DNA from: Mucisphaera sp965279675
Lineage (GTDB): Bacteria > Planctomycetota > Phycisphaerae > Phycisphaerales > Phycisphaeraceae
Direction: 5' to 3'
DNA: 64,000 nucleotides
Assembly: GCF_965279675.1 (NCBI RefSeq)
Contig: NZ_CBDIIJ010000002.1
Span: forward strand, 1,798,001-1,862,000
In this document: piece after piece, positions 19,685-28,650 of the stretch
How the letters are laid out: every line of letters starts with the position of its first letter
How positions within the stretch are numbered: the first letter of the stretch is position 1
Notes under the pieces: model-generated
Database searches by the model: none
Seen by the model: the letters and a program-made list of their open reading frames with translations, nothing else
Told to the model about the DNA's origin: nothing
Program-made: the position numbers and the translations under genes

Positions 19685-20737
19685 ATGAGCGTGGTCCCCC
19701 CACCCAGCCGGATCGTGGTCCTCACCGAGGGTCATTCCAGCGTTTTCTATGCAAAAACCGCCTATAGCGTCATCCGCTACCGCCGGAAAGAGGTCATGGC
19801 CCTGCTCGATTCGACCCAAGCCGGCAAGACCTCAGGCGAGCTTCTGGGCGTTGGCGGCGACCTTCCAGTCATCGCAGGGCTCACCGAAGTCCCCGAAGCC
19901 GACACCCTGGTCATCGGGATCGGCGTCCATGGCGGGAAGTTCCCCGAGACCATGAGGCGGCACGTTCTCGAAGCCGCCGAACGGGGTATGACCATCATCT
20001 CCGGCATGCACGACTTCCTCTCGGACGACCCCGACATCGCCGCCGCCGCCGAGCACTCCGGGGCCCGGCTCTGGGACGTCCGCAAGAACCACGAGCACGA
20101 CGTCGCCGAAGGCAAGGGCCTCGACGAGACCTGCTACCGGATGCTGACCGTCGGCCAGGACTGCTCGGTCGGCAAGATGATCGTCTCTATCGAGATCGCC
20201 AACGAGCTCAAGAAGCGAGGCGAAGACGCCAAGTTCGTCGCGACCGGCCAGACCGGCATCATGGTCGAAGGCGATGGCACCCCCATCGACACCGTCGTCG
20301 CCGACTTCATCAACGGGGCCGCAGAGAAACTCGTCCTGCGCAACCAGCACCACGACATCCTCTGCGTCGAGGGCCAGGGCTCGATCCTCCACCCCAGCTA
20401 CTCGTCGGTCACCCTCGGCCTGCTCCACGGCTGCCGGCCCGACGGGCTCATCCTCTGCTACGAGGCCGGCCGCCAAACCATCAAGGGCCTCGATCACCTC
20501 ACCCTCAAAGACCTCAAGACCTACCGCCGACTCTACGAAGACCTCGCGACCGAACTGCACCCCTGCACGGTCATCGGCGTCGGCATGAACAGCCGCCAAC
20601 TCAACGACGATCAGGTCGCCGACGAACGCAAGCGGGTCGAAGACGAACTCCAATTACCGGTTTGTGATGTTGTCCGCGACGGGCCCGGCGTTCTCGTCGA
20701 TAGCGTGCTCGAACACAAGGCGGCCGTAGGCAAGTAG
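19685..20737 (+). CDS. DUF1611 family protein (DgcN-like)
   Basis: 350 residues. An N-terminal Rossmann-like part (VLTEGHSSVFYAKTAYSVIR, interrupted here; LVIGIGVHGG) is followed by a P-loop-like ATPase domain: TVGQDCSVGKMIVSIE near 155-170, VATGQTGIM and DILCVEGQGS. DUF1611 includes DgcN, reported to N-acetylate D-glutamate in a D-glutamate catabolic route, usually beside an enolase-superfamily epimerase. That epimerase is not here, but a D-amino-acid-type aminotransferase is divergent next door. The start has AAGGATG about ten bases upstream. Confidence 0.8.
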   Translation: MSVVPPPSRIVVLTEGHSSVFYAKTAYSVIRYRRKEVMALLDSTQAGKTSGELLGVGGDLPVIAGLTEVPEADTLVIGIGVHGGKFPETMRRHVLEAAERGMTIISGMHDFLSDDPDIAAAAEHSGARLWDVRKNHEHDVAEGKGLDETCYRMLTVGQDCSVGKMIVSIEIANELKKRGEDAKFVATGQTGIMVEGDGTPIDTVVADFINGAAEKLVLRNQHHDILCVEGQGSILHPSYSSVTLGLLHGCRPDGLILCYEAGRQTIKGLDHLTLKDLKTYRRLYEDLATELHPCTVIGVGMNSRQLNDDQVADERKRVEDELQLPVCDVVRDGPGVLVDSVLEHKAAVGK

Positions 20738-20750
20738 AACAGCTCAGACG

Positions 20751-21143
20751 TTACTCAGCGGGTGGCGGAGCGACCAACCGCCGCTGCAGATCATTCAATA
20801 ACGTCGGATCGAGTTCGTGCGTCCGCTGGAGCCAAAGCCGGGTGGTTTCCACATCCGCGTCTTCCCGCTCCGCAGCCGCCAGCGCGCTTCGCGCCGCCGC
20901 TGATCGGATGTCCGCTTCAATGGTCCCCGTCTCCCCGGCTTCGACCAGCGACATCAGCTGTTCGTAAGCCGCCTCGTACTCACCCTGATTCATCAGATTC
21001 TGGATGATCCTGTTGTACTCCGTGCGCGCCGATCGCTCGCCCGCGTTGATGCTCCAGACGCCAATCGCCACCGCGATCAGCACGATCACCAGAAGGAGCT
21101 TGCCCTTCTGGCTAGATCCGGATGTTGCTCTTTCGTCGCTCAT
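20751..21143 (-). CDS. Small membrane-anchored protein, unknown function
   Basis: 130 residues. One transmembrane helix lies at about 15-32 (LLLVIVLIAVAIGVW); the rest is a helical acidic domain (YNRIIQNLMNQGEYEAAYEQL, interrupted here) that looks like a single TPR-like hairpin pair. I do not recognise a family. The ATG sits two bases beyond the stop of the DUF1294 gene, so it is the last gene of a probable nagZ-DUF1294 transcription unit. Confidence 0.6.
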   Translation of the reverse strand: MSDERATSGSSQKGKLLLVIVLIAVAIGVWSINAGERSARTEYNRIIQNLMNQGEYEAAYEQLMSLVEAGETGTIEADIRSAAARSALAAAEREDADVETTRLWLQRTHELDPTLLNDLQRRLVAPPPAE

Positions 21144-21145
21144 CC

Positions 21146-21436
21146 TCAGGCACTCCCAAAACGCAGATACAACCAGCCGCCGATCAGTCCGACGTGAAGC
21201 AGAATAATCACCCAGGACACGAACTGAAACGATCGCTTCTGCGATTTGTGCCGAAACCAGCGACGAGCCAGAAACCCGCCGGGGTACCCGCCCAGAAGCT
21301 CGATCAGGTGCAGCCGCCCCTCAGGCGTCCGCTGCTTTTGCCTGATCGCCGAACGCTTGTCGCTGGCATACATCACGATGGCCAGGAGGCTCATGACGGC
21401 CAGCAGCACGATGTAAACCTGCAACTCGATCGGCAT
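21146..21436 (-). CDS. DUF1294 family membrane protein
   Basis: 96 residues from ATG 21436. It has an N-terminal helix (YIVLLAVMSLLAIVMYA), then the family signature DKRSAIRQKQRTPE followed by LIELLGGYPGGFLARRWFRHKSQK, and a second C-terminal helix. DUF1294 proteins are small inner-membrane proteins of unknown role, sometimes fused to cold-shock domains. It lies 40 bp after nagZ and 2 bp before the next gene. Confidence 0.85.
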   Translation of the reverse strand: MPIELQVYIVLLAVMSLLAIVMYASDKRSAIRQKQRTPEGRLHLIELLGGYPGGFLARRWFRHKSQKRSFQFVSWVIILLHVGLIGGWLYLRFGSA

Positions 21437-21476
21437 AGTGGATGTCGGCCTGAGTAGGGGGTGGGGGGGAGGGGGG

Positions 21477-22607
21477 TCAGGTCGGCTTGACGATCGAGGC
21501 CATGATCTCGGTCGGGTCGATCCCCGCCTCGAGCGCCGCCGCTTCGGCACGCCGCTTGATCTCATCGACAACAGCCATGTGCTCGTCGCTGGCCAGACAC
21601 GAGAGGTCGGGCTTCTCTTCCGCCGGACGCACAAAACGCTCACAGAGCCGATCGAGCCGCTGATTGGCCTGCCGGACCCGGTCCTCGGACAACGCGCCCG
21701 ATTCGACTGCTTTCACCAGCGCATCAATAGCCCCATTCGCCAGTTCATTCGTGTGGCAGCACAAGGCAAAGTCCACACCCGCTGTGATCGTCCGCACCGC
21801 AGCCTCGGGAACCGGGAAGTGATTGGCGATCGCCTTCATCTCCAGGTCATCGGTGATGACCACGCCGTCGTAGCCGATTCGCTCCCGGAGCAGCCCGGTC
21901 TGCACCTTCGGGCTCATGGTGCCAGGCGTCTCCGGGTCGAGTGCTTCGAAGATAATGTGAGCCGTCATCATCGAGGCGATGCCGGCTTTCACCGCCGCCA
22001 CGAACGGGGGTAGCTCCACGGCATCCAGCCTCGCCATGTCGTGAGCTAACGTCGGCAGCGTCAGGTGTGAATCCTGATGTGTGTCGCCATGCCCCGGGAA
22101 GTGCTTCCCACAGGAGGCCACCCCGGCCGACTCGATGCCCTGCGCCACCGCCACGCCGAGTCTCGAAACCAGGTCCGCCTCGCGCCCCAGCGACCGGGTG
22201 GCAATAATCGGATTGTCCGGGTTCGAGTCCACGTCCAGATCGGGCGCAAAATCGAGATCGAAACCAACCGCTCGGCACTCGGCACCAAGCACCGCACCGG
22301 TTCGTCTGGCCAACTCCTCATCGCCGATCGAACCCAGCGCCCGCATCGGCGGGACATCCGTGAATCCCTCGCGTAGCCGCTGCACCCGCCCGCCCTCCTG
22401 ATCCACCGCCACGATCAGCGGCCGACCGTTCGCGCGGCGCTTCAGCTCGTTCGTCAGCTCGGCGACCTCCGCAGGTGTCCCGACGTTCCGGGCAAACAGC
22501 ACCACCCCGCCAACCCCGCGGTCGATCAGCTCCAGCACCTCGGCTGAAGGCGACTTGCCCGGAAACCCCACGCACATCAAGCGAGCCACGGATGCCTCAA
22601 GCGTCAT
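21477..22607 (-). CDS. nagZ: Beta-N-acetylhexosaminidase (GH3)
   Basis: 376 residues, single GH3 catalytic domain. Motifs are complete: GVGGVVLFARN, VAVDQEGGRVQRL, the KHFPGHGDT catalytic His loop with the following DSH, and VITDDLEM, whose first Asp is the nucleophile. NagZ removes GlcNAc from muropeptides during cell-wall recycling, or from other glycans. Together with murC this is consistent with a peptidoglycan wall. The ATG at 22607 has GGGAGA upstream. It is the first gene of a three-gene minus-strand unit. Confidence 0.9.
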   Translation of the reverse strand: MTLEASVARLMCVGFPGKSPSAEVLELIDRGVGGVVLFARNVGTPAEVAELTNELKRRANGRPLIVAVDQEGGRVQRLREGFTDVPPMRALGSIGDEELARRTGAVLGAECRAVGFDLDFAPDLDVDSNPDNPIIATRSLGREADLVSRLGVAVAQGIESAGVASCGKHFPGHGDTHQDSHLTLPTLAHDMARLDAVELPPFVAAVKAGIASMMTAHIIFEALDPETPGTMSPKVQTGLLRERIGYDGVVITDDLEMKAIANHFPVPEAAVRTITAGVDFALCCHTNELANGAIDALVKAVESGALSEDRVRQANQRLDRLCERFVRPAEEKPDLSCLASDEHMAVVDEIKRRAEAAALEAGIDPTEIMASIVKPT

Positions 22608-22657
22608 AACGATCTCCCTGATGTCCCATCAATCGCGTCTTAATGCAGAAGAATCGA

Positions 22658-24418
22658 TTAATCCTCGGCCACGATCGAGATGCTGTTGCGCTCCAGCAGC
22701 GTGCCGGTGACTTCATAAAGCTGAGCGATGGCCGTGGCGTAATCGGCCAGTGCCTGCGCCTCCTGGATCTCGGCATCAGCGAGGCGCTGCTGGGTTGCCA
22801 GTTTCTGATCCAGCAGGAACTCCGGCGTCAACGCGACCCCGGCATCTTCCTGTTCCTCGATGGCCCGCAAGCTGTCCGCGGTCGCACGCCGAGCCGCCTT
22901 GGTCGATCCGATCAACTCGTAGGCATTGATGACCGAACGCATCGCGTTCTTCACATCCAGAATCACATCCTGCACCGTGCGCTCGTAAGCCGCCGCCGCC
23001 GCACGCCGTTCGAGACGCCGCTGTTCAAGCACGGCTTCGGCCGACCGATTGCCGATCGGCTGCTCAAAGGCCACGCCGACGTTCCAGTCGATGTAGTTGC
23101 CCTCAATGCTGTTGCTCGCCGCATCACCAACCGAATCGACGCTCACGCCGTTGAAAGCAACGCCCGTCGTCAGGTCCAGCGCTGGCAGCCGGAGGTTGTC
23201 GGCCAGCCGCATCCGCAGCGAGGCGTCCTTGATGTCGTACAAAGAAATCGCCACCTCGGGCCGACGCTGAATCGCCGTGCCCACTGCATCCAGCAGCGAA
23301 TACCGGATCGCCTGATCGGGCGGACGATCCGTGGTCAGCACGAGGGTTTCACCGGCGATCGGCAGATCGTTGTCACCCAGCAGCCGCTTCAGCGTGTCCG
23401 ACTGCTGCCGGACCACCTGACGGGCACGAATCACCTCCGCACGCCGAAGCTCGACAAAGCTGTTGGCCTCGGTGATGCGCACCGGGCTGACATCAAACTC
23501 CTGCCGCTTGATCAGCCGATTGCGGTCCTCTTCGGTCCGCTGCAGCAGCCGAAGCTGGATCAGCAGCGTCTGCTCGGCCACCCCGAGATTCCAGTAGGCC
23601 TGTTCCACCGACAACGCCAGCGCCAGCAGGTTTTGCCTGAGCGTCTGCTGACTGACCGCCTCGGCATGACGTGAGATCTGGATTTGCGTCAGGTTGACAT
23701 CACGCCCAAAGCCGCGGAGCAGCGGCTGCGTGATCGTCGCGGAGATGTCGTGATCAAAGAACGAGGTCGTGCCGGAAAACTGATCCTCGGTGTACGTGAA
23801 AGACGTCGCGACCTGAGCCGACCCTCCGGAGATCAGGTTCTTCCGGATCCCCACCTGACCGCTGACCGAATCAGACACCACGTCCACCCCACTACCGAAG
23901 CCTCCGCCACTGCCACGAGGCCCCGGCGTGTTCGTCCGGAAGTACCCCAGATCCGCAAACAGCGTCGCATCGAACGCCGCCTCGGCCTGCACCCGCTGAG
24001 CCCGAGCAATCCCGGGGCCGAACCTCGCGACCTGCAAGTCCACGTTGTTCCGCACCGCCGTCTCGATCGCCTGCCGTAGCGTCATCCGTACCCGAGGCCC
24101 ATCGAGCACCCCCTGCAGATCGGGCCCCAACTCCAGCGGGTCGTTCGCGTAAGCAGCCACCCCCGACATCTCGTCGAGTTCTTCCAACCGCTCGTCCGTC
24201 ATCTCCGCCGTGACATCGGAGTCCTCCCGGCTCACCTGCGTGACCGGTGCGGTCACCATCGCCTCGAGCTCGGCCCGATGGCTGTTTAGGATGGCATCGC
24301 GAAGAGCGATCTCGGGATCGTGGTCAAGGGGGCTCTGACAGCCGGAGAGAAGGCCTGAGAGCACCAGCCCTGCCGCCAGAAGCCGCCGGGTCGGGAAAAA
24401 ACGGTGCGTGGCTGTCAT
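22658..24418 (-). CDS. TolC-family outer-membrane channel, lipoprotein
   Basis: 586 residues from ATG 24418. The N-terminus is a lipoprotein signal (LSGLLSGC). Two outer-membrane-efflux repeats follow, each with long helices (about 150-340 and 370-580) and strands such as VDVVSDSVSGQVGI. TolC-type trimers carry substrates across the outer membrane with an inner-membrane pump and an adaptor. No pump gene is adjacent; adaptors occur at 35.6-42.6 kb. TATATT lies nine bases before the ATG, suggesting a very short leader. It is divergent from leuC. Confidence 0.85.
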   Translation of the reverse strand: MTATHRFFPTRRLLAAGLVLSGLLSGCQSPLDHDPEIALRDAILNSHRAELEAMVTAPVTQVSREDSDVTAEMTDERLEELDEMSGVAAYANDPLELGPDLQGVLDGPRVRMTLRQAIETAVRNNVDLQVARFGPGIARAQRVQAEAAFDATLFADLGYFRTNTPGPRGSGGGFGSGVDVVSDSVSGQVGIRKNLISGGSAQVATSFTYTEDQFSGTTSFFDHDISATITQPLLRGFGRDVNLTQIQISRHAEAVSQQTLRQNLLALALSVEQAYWNLGVAEQTLLIQLRLLQRTEEDRNRLIKRQEFDVSPVRITEANSFVELRRAEVIRARQVVRQQSDTLKRLLGDNDLPIAGETLVLTTDRPPDQAIRYSLLDAVGTAIQRRPEVAISLYDIKDASLRMRLADNLRLPALDLTTGVAFNGVSVDSVGDAASNSIEGNYIDWNVGVAFEQPIGNRSAEAVLEQRRLERRAAAAAYERTVQDVILDVKNAMRSVINAYELIGSTKAARRATADSLRAIEEQEDAGVALTPEFLLDQKLATQQRLADAEIQEAQALADYATAIAQLYEVTGTLLERNSISIVAED

Positions 24419-24601
24419 AGTCGTGCGAATATAGGCAGGCTCAGAAGGGGGGTCAAAGCAGCGAACCTGCTTCTCACGCATCCTGCTCCAAAGGGCTGGC
24501 CTTAAAAGGGTTGCCGGTCTACGATGAGGGTCTGTCGCGAAGCACAAGTCGGGCTCTCGCAGCCCGCTGATATCCGTCTAACCCCCGCAGGAGTCCGACT
24601 T

Positions 24602-26017
24602 ATGGCCCGTCCGATGACGATCACCGAAAAGATCATGGCCGCTCACGCCGGCCGGTCTGAAGTCACCCCCGGTGAAAACGTCTGGGTCGATGTCGACATC
24701 CTCATGACCCACGACGTCTGCGGGCCCGGCACCATCGGCATCTTCAAGGAAGAGTTCGGCGAGGACGCCCGCGTCTGGGATCCCACCCGCATCCCCATCA
24801 TCCCCGACCACTACATCTTCACCGCCGACGAAAAGTCGCACCGCAACATTCAGATCCTCCGCGACTTCGTGAAGGATCAGGGTATCAAGTACTACTACGA
24901 CCCCGACTTCATCAACACCGAAGCCGGCTCGGGCATGCCCAACCCCTACCGCGACCCGACCAAGACCTCCTACAAGGGTGTCTGCCACAAGGCCCTCCCC
25001 GAGGAAGGTCACTGCCGACCCGGCGAGATCCTCCTAGGCACCGACTCCCACACCTGCACCGCCGGCGCGTTCGGCCAGTTCGCCACTGGCGTCGGCAACA
25101 CCGATGCCGCCTTCGTCATGGGCACCGGCCGCACCTGGCTCAAGGTGCCGCCCACCATGAAGTTCGTCTTCCATGGCGAGATCCCGCCCTACCTGACCGC
25201 CAAGGACCTCATTCTCGCCGTCATCGGCCAGATCTCCGTCTCAGGGGCCACGTACAAAACCATGTACTTCACCGGCGAAGGCATCGCCTCGCTCACCCTC
25301 GAAGACCGCATGACCCTCACCAACATGGCCATCGAAGCCGGCGGCAAGAACGGCGTCTGCGATGTCGACGAGAAGACCCTCGAATACGTCCGCGCCAGAT
25401 CCAACCGACCCGACTGGACCATCCACGAGGAAGACGAAGGCGCCGAGTACGACTACGTCCACGAGTGGGACCTGGGCACCCTCGAACCCCTGGTCGCCAA
25501 GCCCCACTCGCCCGACAACAAGGACACCGCCCGCAACTGCTCCGACGTCAAGCTCGACCGCGCCTACATCGGCTCCTGCACCGGCGGGAAAATCACCGAC
25601 ATGATCATGGCCGCCCACCTCCTCAAGGGCCAGCAGGTCAAGATCCCCACCTTCGTCGTCCCCGGCTCCACCGAAGTCCACCGCGACATGAAAGAACGCG
25701 GCCTCGACGGCGAACTCCGCAAGCTCGGCGAGCCCACCGTCGAAGAAGTCCTGACCGACGCCGGCTGCATCATCGGCCCGGCCAGCTGCGCCGCCTGCCT
25801 GGGCGGGCCGGTCGACACCTTCGGCCGCCTCAACGACCCCATCAACTGCATCTCCACCACCAACCGCAACTTCCCCGGCCGCATGGGCCACAAGGAAGCT
25901 GGCGTCTACCTCGCCAGCCCCCTCACCGTCGCCGCCTCCGCCCTCACCGGCAAGGTCACCGACCCCCGCGAGTACATCGACGCCCCGATCCTGACGGGAT
26001 CGGCGGGGGTGATGTAA
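24602..26017 (+). CDS. leuC: 3-isopropylmalate dehydratase, large subunit (aconitase superfamily)
   Basis: 471 residues from ATG 24602, with AGGAG upstream. The aconitase-fold motif GTDSHTCTAGAFG is at 146-158, and the 4Fe-4S cysteines are Cys326 (GSCTGG), Cys396 and Cys399 (CAACLGG). Length and motifs fit LeuC, which isomerises isopropylmalate in leucine synthesis; homoaconitase is the alternative. The small subunit (leuD) is not adjacent, which is unusual because the two are normally paired. A strong terminator follows. Confidence 0.85.
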   Translation: MARPMTITEKIMAAHAGRSEVTPGENVWVDVDILMTHDVCGPGTIGIFKEEFGEDARVWDPTRIPIIPDHYIFTADEKSHRNIQILRDFVKDQGIKYYYDPDFINTEAGSGMPNPYRDPTKTSYKGVCHKALPEEGHCRPGEILLGTDSHTCTAGAFGQFATGVGNTDAAFVMGTGRTWLKVPPTMKFVFHGEIPPYLTAKDLILAVIGQISVSGATYKTMYFTGEGIASLTLEDRMTLTNMAIEAGGKNGVCDVDEKTLEYVRARSNRPDWTIHEEDEGAEYDYVHEWDLGTLEPLVAKPHSPDNKDTARNCSDVKLDRAYIGSCTGGKITDMIMAAHLLKGQQVKIPTFVVPGSTEVHRDMKERGLDGELRKLGEPTVEEVLTDAGCIIGPASCAACLGGPVDTFGRLNDPINCISTTNRNFPGRMGHKEAGVYLASPLTVAASALTGKVTDPREYIDAPILTGSAGVM

Positions 26018-26037
26018 ACCACTTGCTGACGGCCATC

Positions 26038-26069
26038 AAAAAGCCGCCCTTTGATAGGGCGGCTTTTTT
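26038..26069 (+). terminator. Strong Rho-independent terminator after leuC
   Basis: A perfect GC stem (GCCGCCC/GGGCGGC) extended by A-T pairs, loop TTTGATA, followed by a run of six T. The A-run on the other side makes it bidirectional, serving also the convergent rdgB. Confidence 0.95.
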
Positions 26070-26119
26070 GATACCCGATTAGTCTTGAAGCGCCGTCGAA
26101 GAGGAAAACTCTAGGCTCT

Positions 26120-26863
26120 TTAAACCACCCCAAACGCCACCAACTTCGCACACGCCCGCCCGCGATGCGAGATCGCGTTCTTCTGCTCCGCCGTCAGCTG
26201 CGCCGTCGTCATCCCCGGATGAGGCGCGTCCTCCGCCAGCAGGAAGAGCGGGTCATACCCAAACCCGTTCGCCCCCCGACCCAGGTGCGGTTCCGCCGGG
26301 TTGTCCGCCTCCTCTGGCAGCAGAATGTGCCCGAGCACCTCACCCACCACCAGCGCGCTGCAATACCCACGCAGGTCCGCCGGGATCTCCGAGACATCCG
26401 TCCGCGTCTGCTTCACCGGCTCCGGCCCGGCCAGCACCATCGTGCACAGAAACCGGGCCTCCCGCTCACCTACCGGCTTGTCCTTTAGTGACTCAAGCAG
26501 CTTCCGATTGTTCGCCCGATCCCGCTCGCCCCGTGGCATCGCCTCCCACTCGCCGTCACCAAACCACTCCTTGGCAAAGTAGGCCGAGTCCACCCCCGGC
26601 TCCCCGCCAAGCGCCTCCACGACCAGCCCCGAATCATCGGCCAGACAAGGCAGCCCGGTTGCCTTGGCATAAGCCACCGCCTTGAGCGCCGCATTCCCTG
26701 CGAACGTCCCCCGATCCTCGACCGGTTCCTCGATCCCCGGCGACACATCGCTCAGCGACAGCAACCGCAATCCATCGACATGCCTGGCGAGCGCCGCACC
26801 GATCTCCTCCACCTTGTGCGGGTTCCCCGTCGCGATCAGCAGCTCTCGCACCGCATCCGCCAT
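26120..26863 (-). CDS. rdgB: Non-canonical purine NTP pyrophosphatase (RdgB/HAM1)
   Basis: 247 residues, slightly long for the family. It starts with LLIATGNPHKVEEI, the substrate-binding loop of the family, and has LADDSGLVVEALGG with the catalytic Asp pair, and the late SHRGRA motif. It hydrolyses dITP, XTP and similar nucleotides to keep them out of DNA. The GH57 gene ends four bases upstream of its start, so the two are probably co-transcribed with GH57 first. Confidence 0.9.
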   Translation of the reverse strand: MADAVRELLIATGNPHKVEEIGAALARHVDGLRLLSLSDVSPGIEEPVEDRGTFAGNAALKAVAYAKATGLPCLADDSGLVVEALGGEPGVDSAYFAKEWFGDGEWEAMPRGERDRANNRKLLESLKDKPVGEREARFLCTMVLAGPEPVKQTRTDVSEIPADLRGYCSALVVGEVLGHILLPEEADNPAEPHLGRGANGFGYDPLFLLAEDAPHPGMTTAQLTAEQKNAISHRGRACAKLVAFGVV

Positions 26864-26867
26864 CGCC

Positions 26868-28580
26868 CTACATGTCCCACCAGTGCAGGTTGATCTCCGG
26901 GAAGATCACATCGTGGATGTCCGAATCCTGGATCTCAAACTTCTCGACCTCGGTCAGCTCACCCAGGTACGACGAGTCTGCCGCCACCTTCTCCGCGATA
27001 TCGGCCAGACACTCGAAACGCGACACATGCTGCATGTACCGCTTGATGCCGTAGTCCACCGCCTGACCCCGACGAATCACAAACGGCCAGTCCGACGCCT
27101 GCATCAGCAGCAGCTCACGGCCCGCCTTCTCAAGCAGTTCCTGAACCTTCGGCGAATCCTTCCACTTCAGCTGGCTGGTCAGCCGGCCGAACGTCGACTC
27201 GCAACGGTACTCGATGTCCCACATCCAGTTGACCTGCTCGTTGGTCCAGACCCGGTGATCCCCCTCCTCGCCCCAAGAACCCTCAGGCAGCGACGCGACC
27301 ATGTCCGAGGGATGCCGCTCCAGATACTCCGTCGTCGTCACCACGTTGATCTCGGGATCGGCATTCAAGGTCAGCATCAGGTCACGGATAAACCGGGGGC
27401 CCTCAAACCACCAGTGCCCGAACAACTCCGCATCAAAACAGGCCGTGACCAAACCCGGGCGCCCGCCCGTCCGATTCAGATGGCCTCGCAGCCGGTGCTT
27501 GAGCTGGTCCACAAAGTGCGACACGTGCTGGTGAACCTTATGCGGAACATCATCCGGGTAGTACAGATGCTTGTCGCCAAGATCGACCTTGTTCCCGGTC
27601 ACCTTCCAGTACCGAAGCCCGCGCTTGGGCGACCACTTCTTGTGAAACTCCAGGTACTCACCCGACGCCGGATACCCAAACGATCCCGACCACACCTGCT
27701 CGCAGATCAGCGGGTCCCTAGCAAACGCACTGCACCGTGACAGGCCCGTGCCGTCCGAGTTCACGCCATGCGGTTCGTGCACCGAGTTCCAGCCCCGCCC
27801 GGGATACTTCGCCGCTTCATCCCACCCCACACGCCACCAGTGACCATCGTTAAACACATGCTCCGACCGCGCCTGCTCGATCAGATGATGCTCCACGAAG
27901 AAGTGCGTGATCCCCTCATCCGCCACCAGATGCTCGATCCCGATCCGGCCCGCCCGCCTGCCCCAGTTGATCGGCGGGTCCCAGTCGCCACCCGGCCGGT
28001 ACGCGCACTCCGGCAGCCACATCCCGGTCGGCTTGAAACCAAGAATCCGCTCCGAGGTCGCCACACCCGCCCGGATCTGAGCCCGGATCGAAGCGTCTTC
28101 CAGGAGTAACGGCATGTAACCGTGTGTCGCGTTCGAGGTCAGCAGTTCGAGATACCCATCCTGAGCCCGCTTGGCATACGCCTTGGGAATATCCCGATCC
28201 AGATCCTCAAAACGCTCCAGCAGCCCGTGGTACGTCTGCGCCCACCAGTCCGCGAGATAGGCCATGTGCCCATTGTCGATCTTCTCGAACTCTTTCTGAT
28301 CCGCCCGCGCCTGATCGATCCGATCCTCGAGGTAGTGAACAAACCCCTTCTTAAAATCATCGTGCGCCAGCTGCTCCAGCAGTACAGGCGTCAACCCCAT
28401 CACCATCTTCGGATGCGCATTGAAAAAGACACATTCATCGATCACGTTCAGCAGCGGGATATACGTCTCCGCTGCCGCTTCATAGAGCCAGTCCTCACCA
28501 TGCGGCCATGTGCCGTGACGCAGGACATAAGGAAGGTGACCATGCAGGACGAGGGCAAAGGAGCCAAGGAAATCGCTCAT
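26868..28580 (-). CDS. GH57 1,4-alpha-glucan branching enzyme
   Basis: 570 residues. The (beta/alpha)7 barrel starts with LVLHGHLPYV (catalytic-core His). MWLPECAY carries the nucleophile Glu191, and TACFDAELFGHWWFEGP the acid/base Asp383; this spacing matches characterised GH57 branching enzymes. A C-terminal helical DUF1957-like domain follows. It makes alpha-1,6 branches in glycogen. The start is put at 28580, where TACGAT (28587-28592) lies six bases upstream and no Shine-Dalgarno is present, a leaderless pattern. It is divergent from murC by 70 bp. Confidence 0.85.
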   Translation of the reverse strand: MSDFLGSFALVLHGHLPYVLRHGTWPHGEDWLYEAAAETYIPLLNVIDECVFFNAHPKMVMGLTPVLLEQLAHDDFKKGFVHYLEDRIDQARADQKEFEKIDNGHMAYLADWWAQTYHGLLERFEDLDRDIPKAYAKRAQDGYLELLTSNATHGYMPLLLEDASIRAQIRAGVATSERILGFKPTGMWLPECAYRPGGDWDPPINWGRRAGRIGIEHLVADEGITHFFVEHHLIEQARSEHVFNDGHWWRVGWDEAAKYPGRGWNSVHEPHGVNSDGTGLSRCSAFARDPLICEQVWSGSFGYPASGEYLEFHKKWSPKRGLRYWKVTGNKVDLGDKHLYYPDDVPHKVHQHVSHFVDQLKHRLRGHLNRTGGRPGLVTACFDAELFGHWWFEGPRFIRDLMLTLNADPEINVVTTTEYLERHPSDMVASLPEGSWGEEGDHRVWTNEQVNWMWDIEYRCESTFGRLTSQLKWKDSPKVQELLEKAGRELLLMQASDWPFVIRRGQAVDYGIKRYMQHVSRFECLADIAEKVAADSSYLGELTEVEKFEIQDSDIHDVIFPEINLHWWDM

Positions 28581-28650
28581 GCCCCTATCGTACAACCGAT
28601 AGCCTTGGGGTGAGCAGCCGCAGAAACACCGACCGACAGAGACCAAGCCC

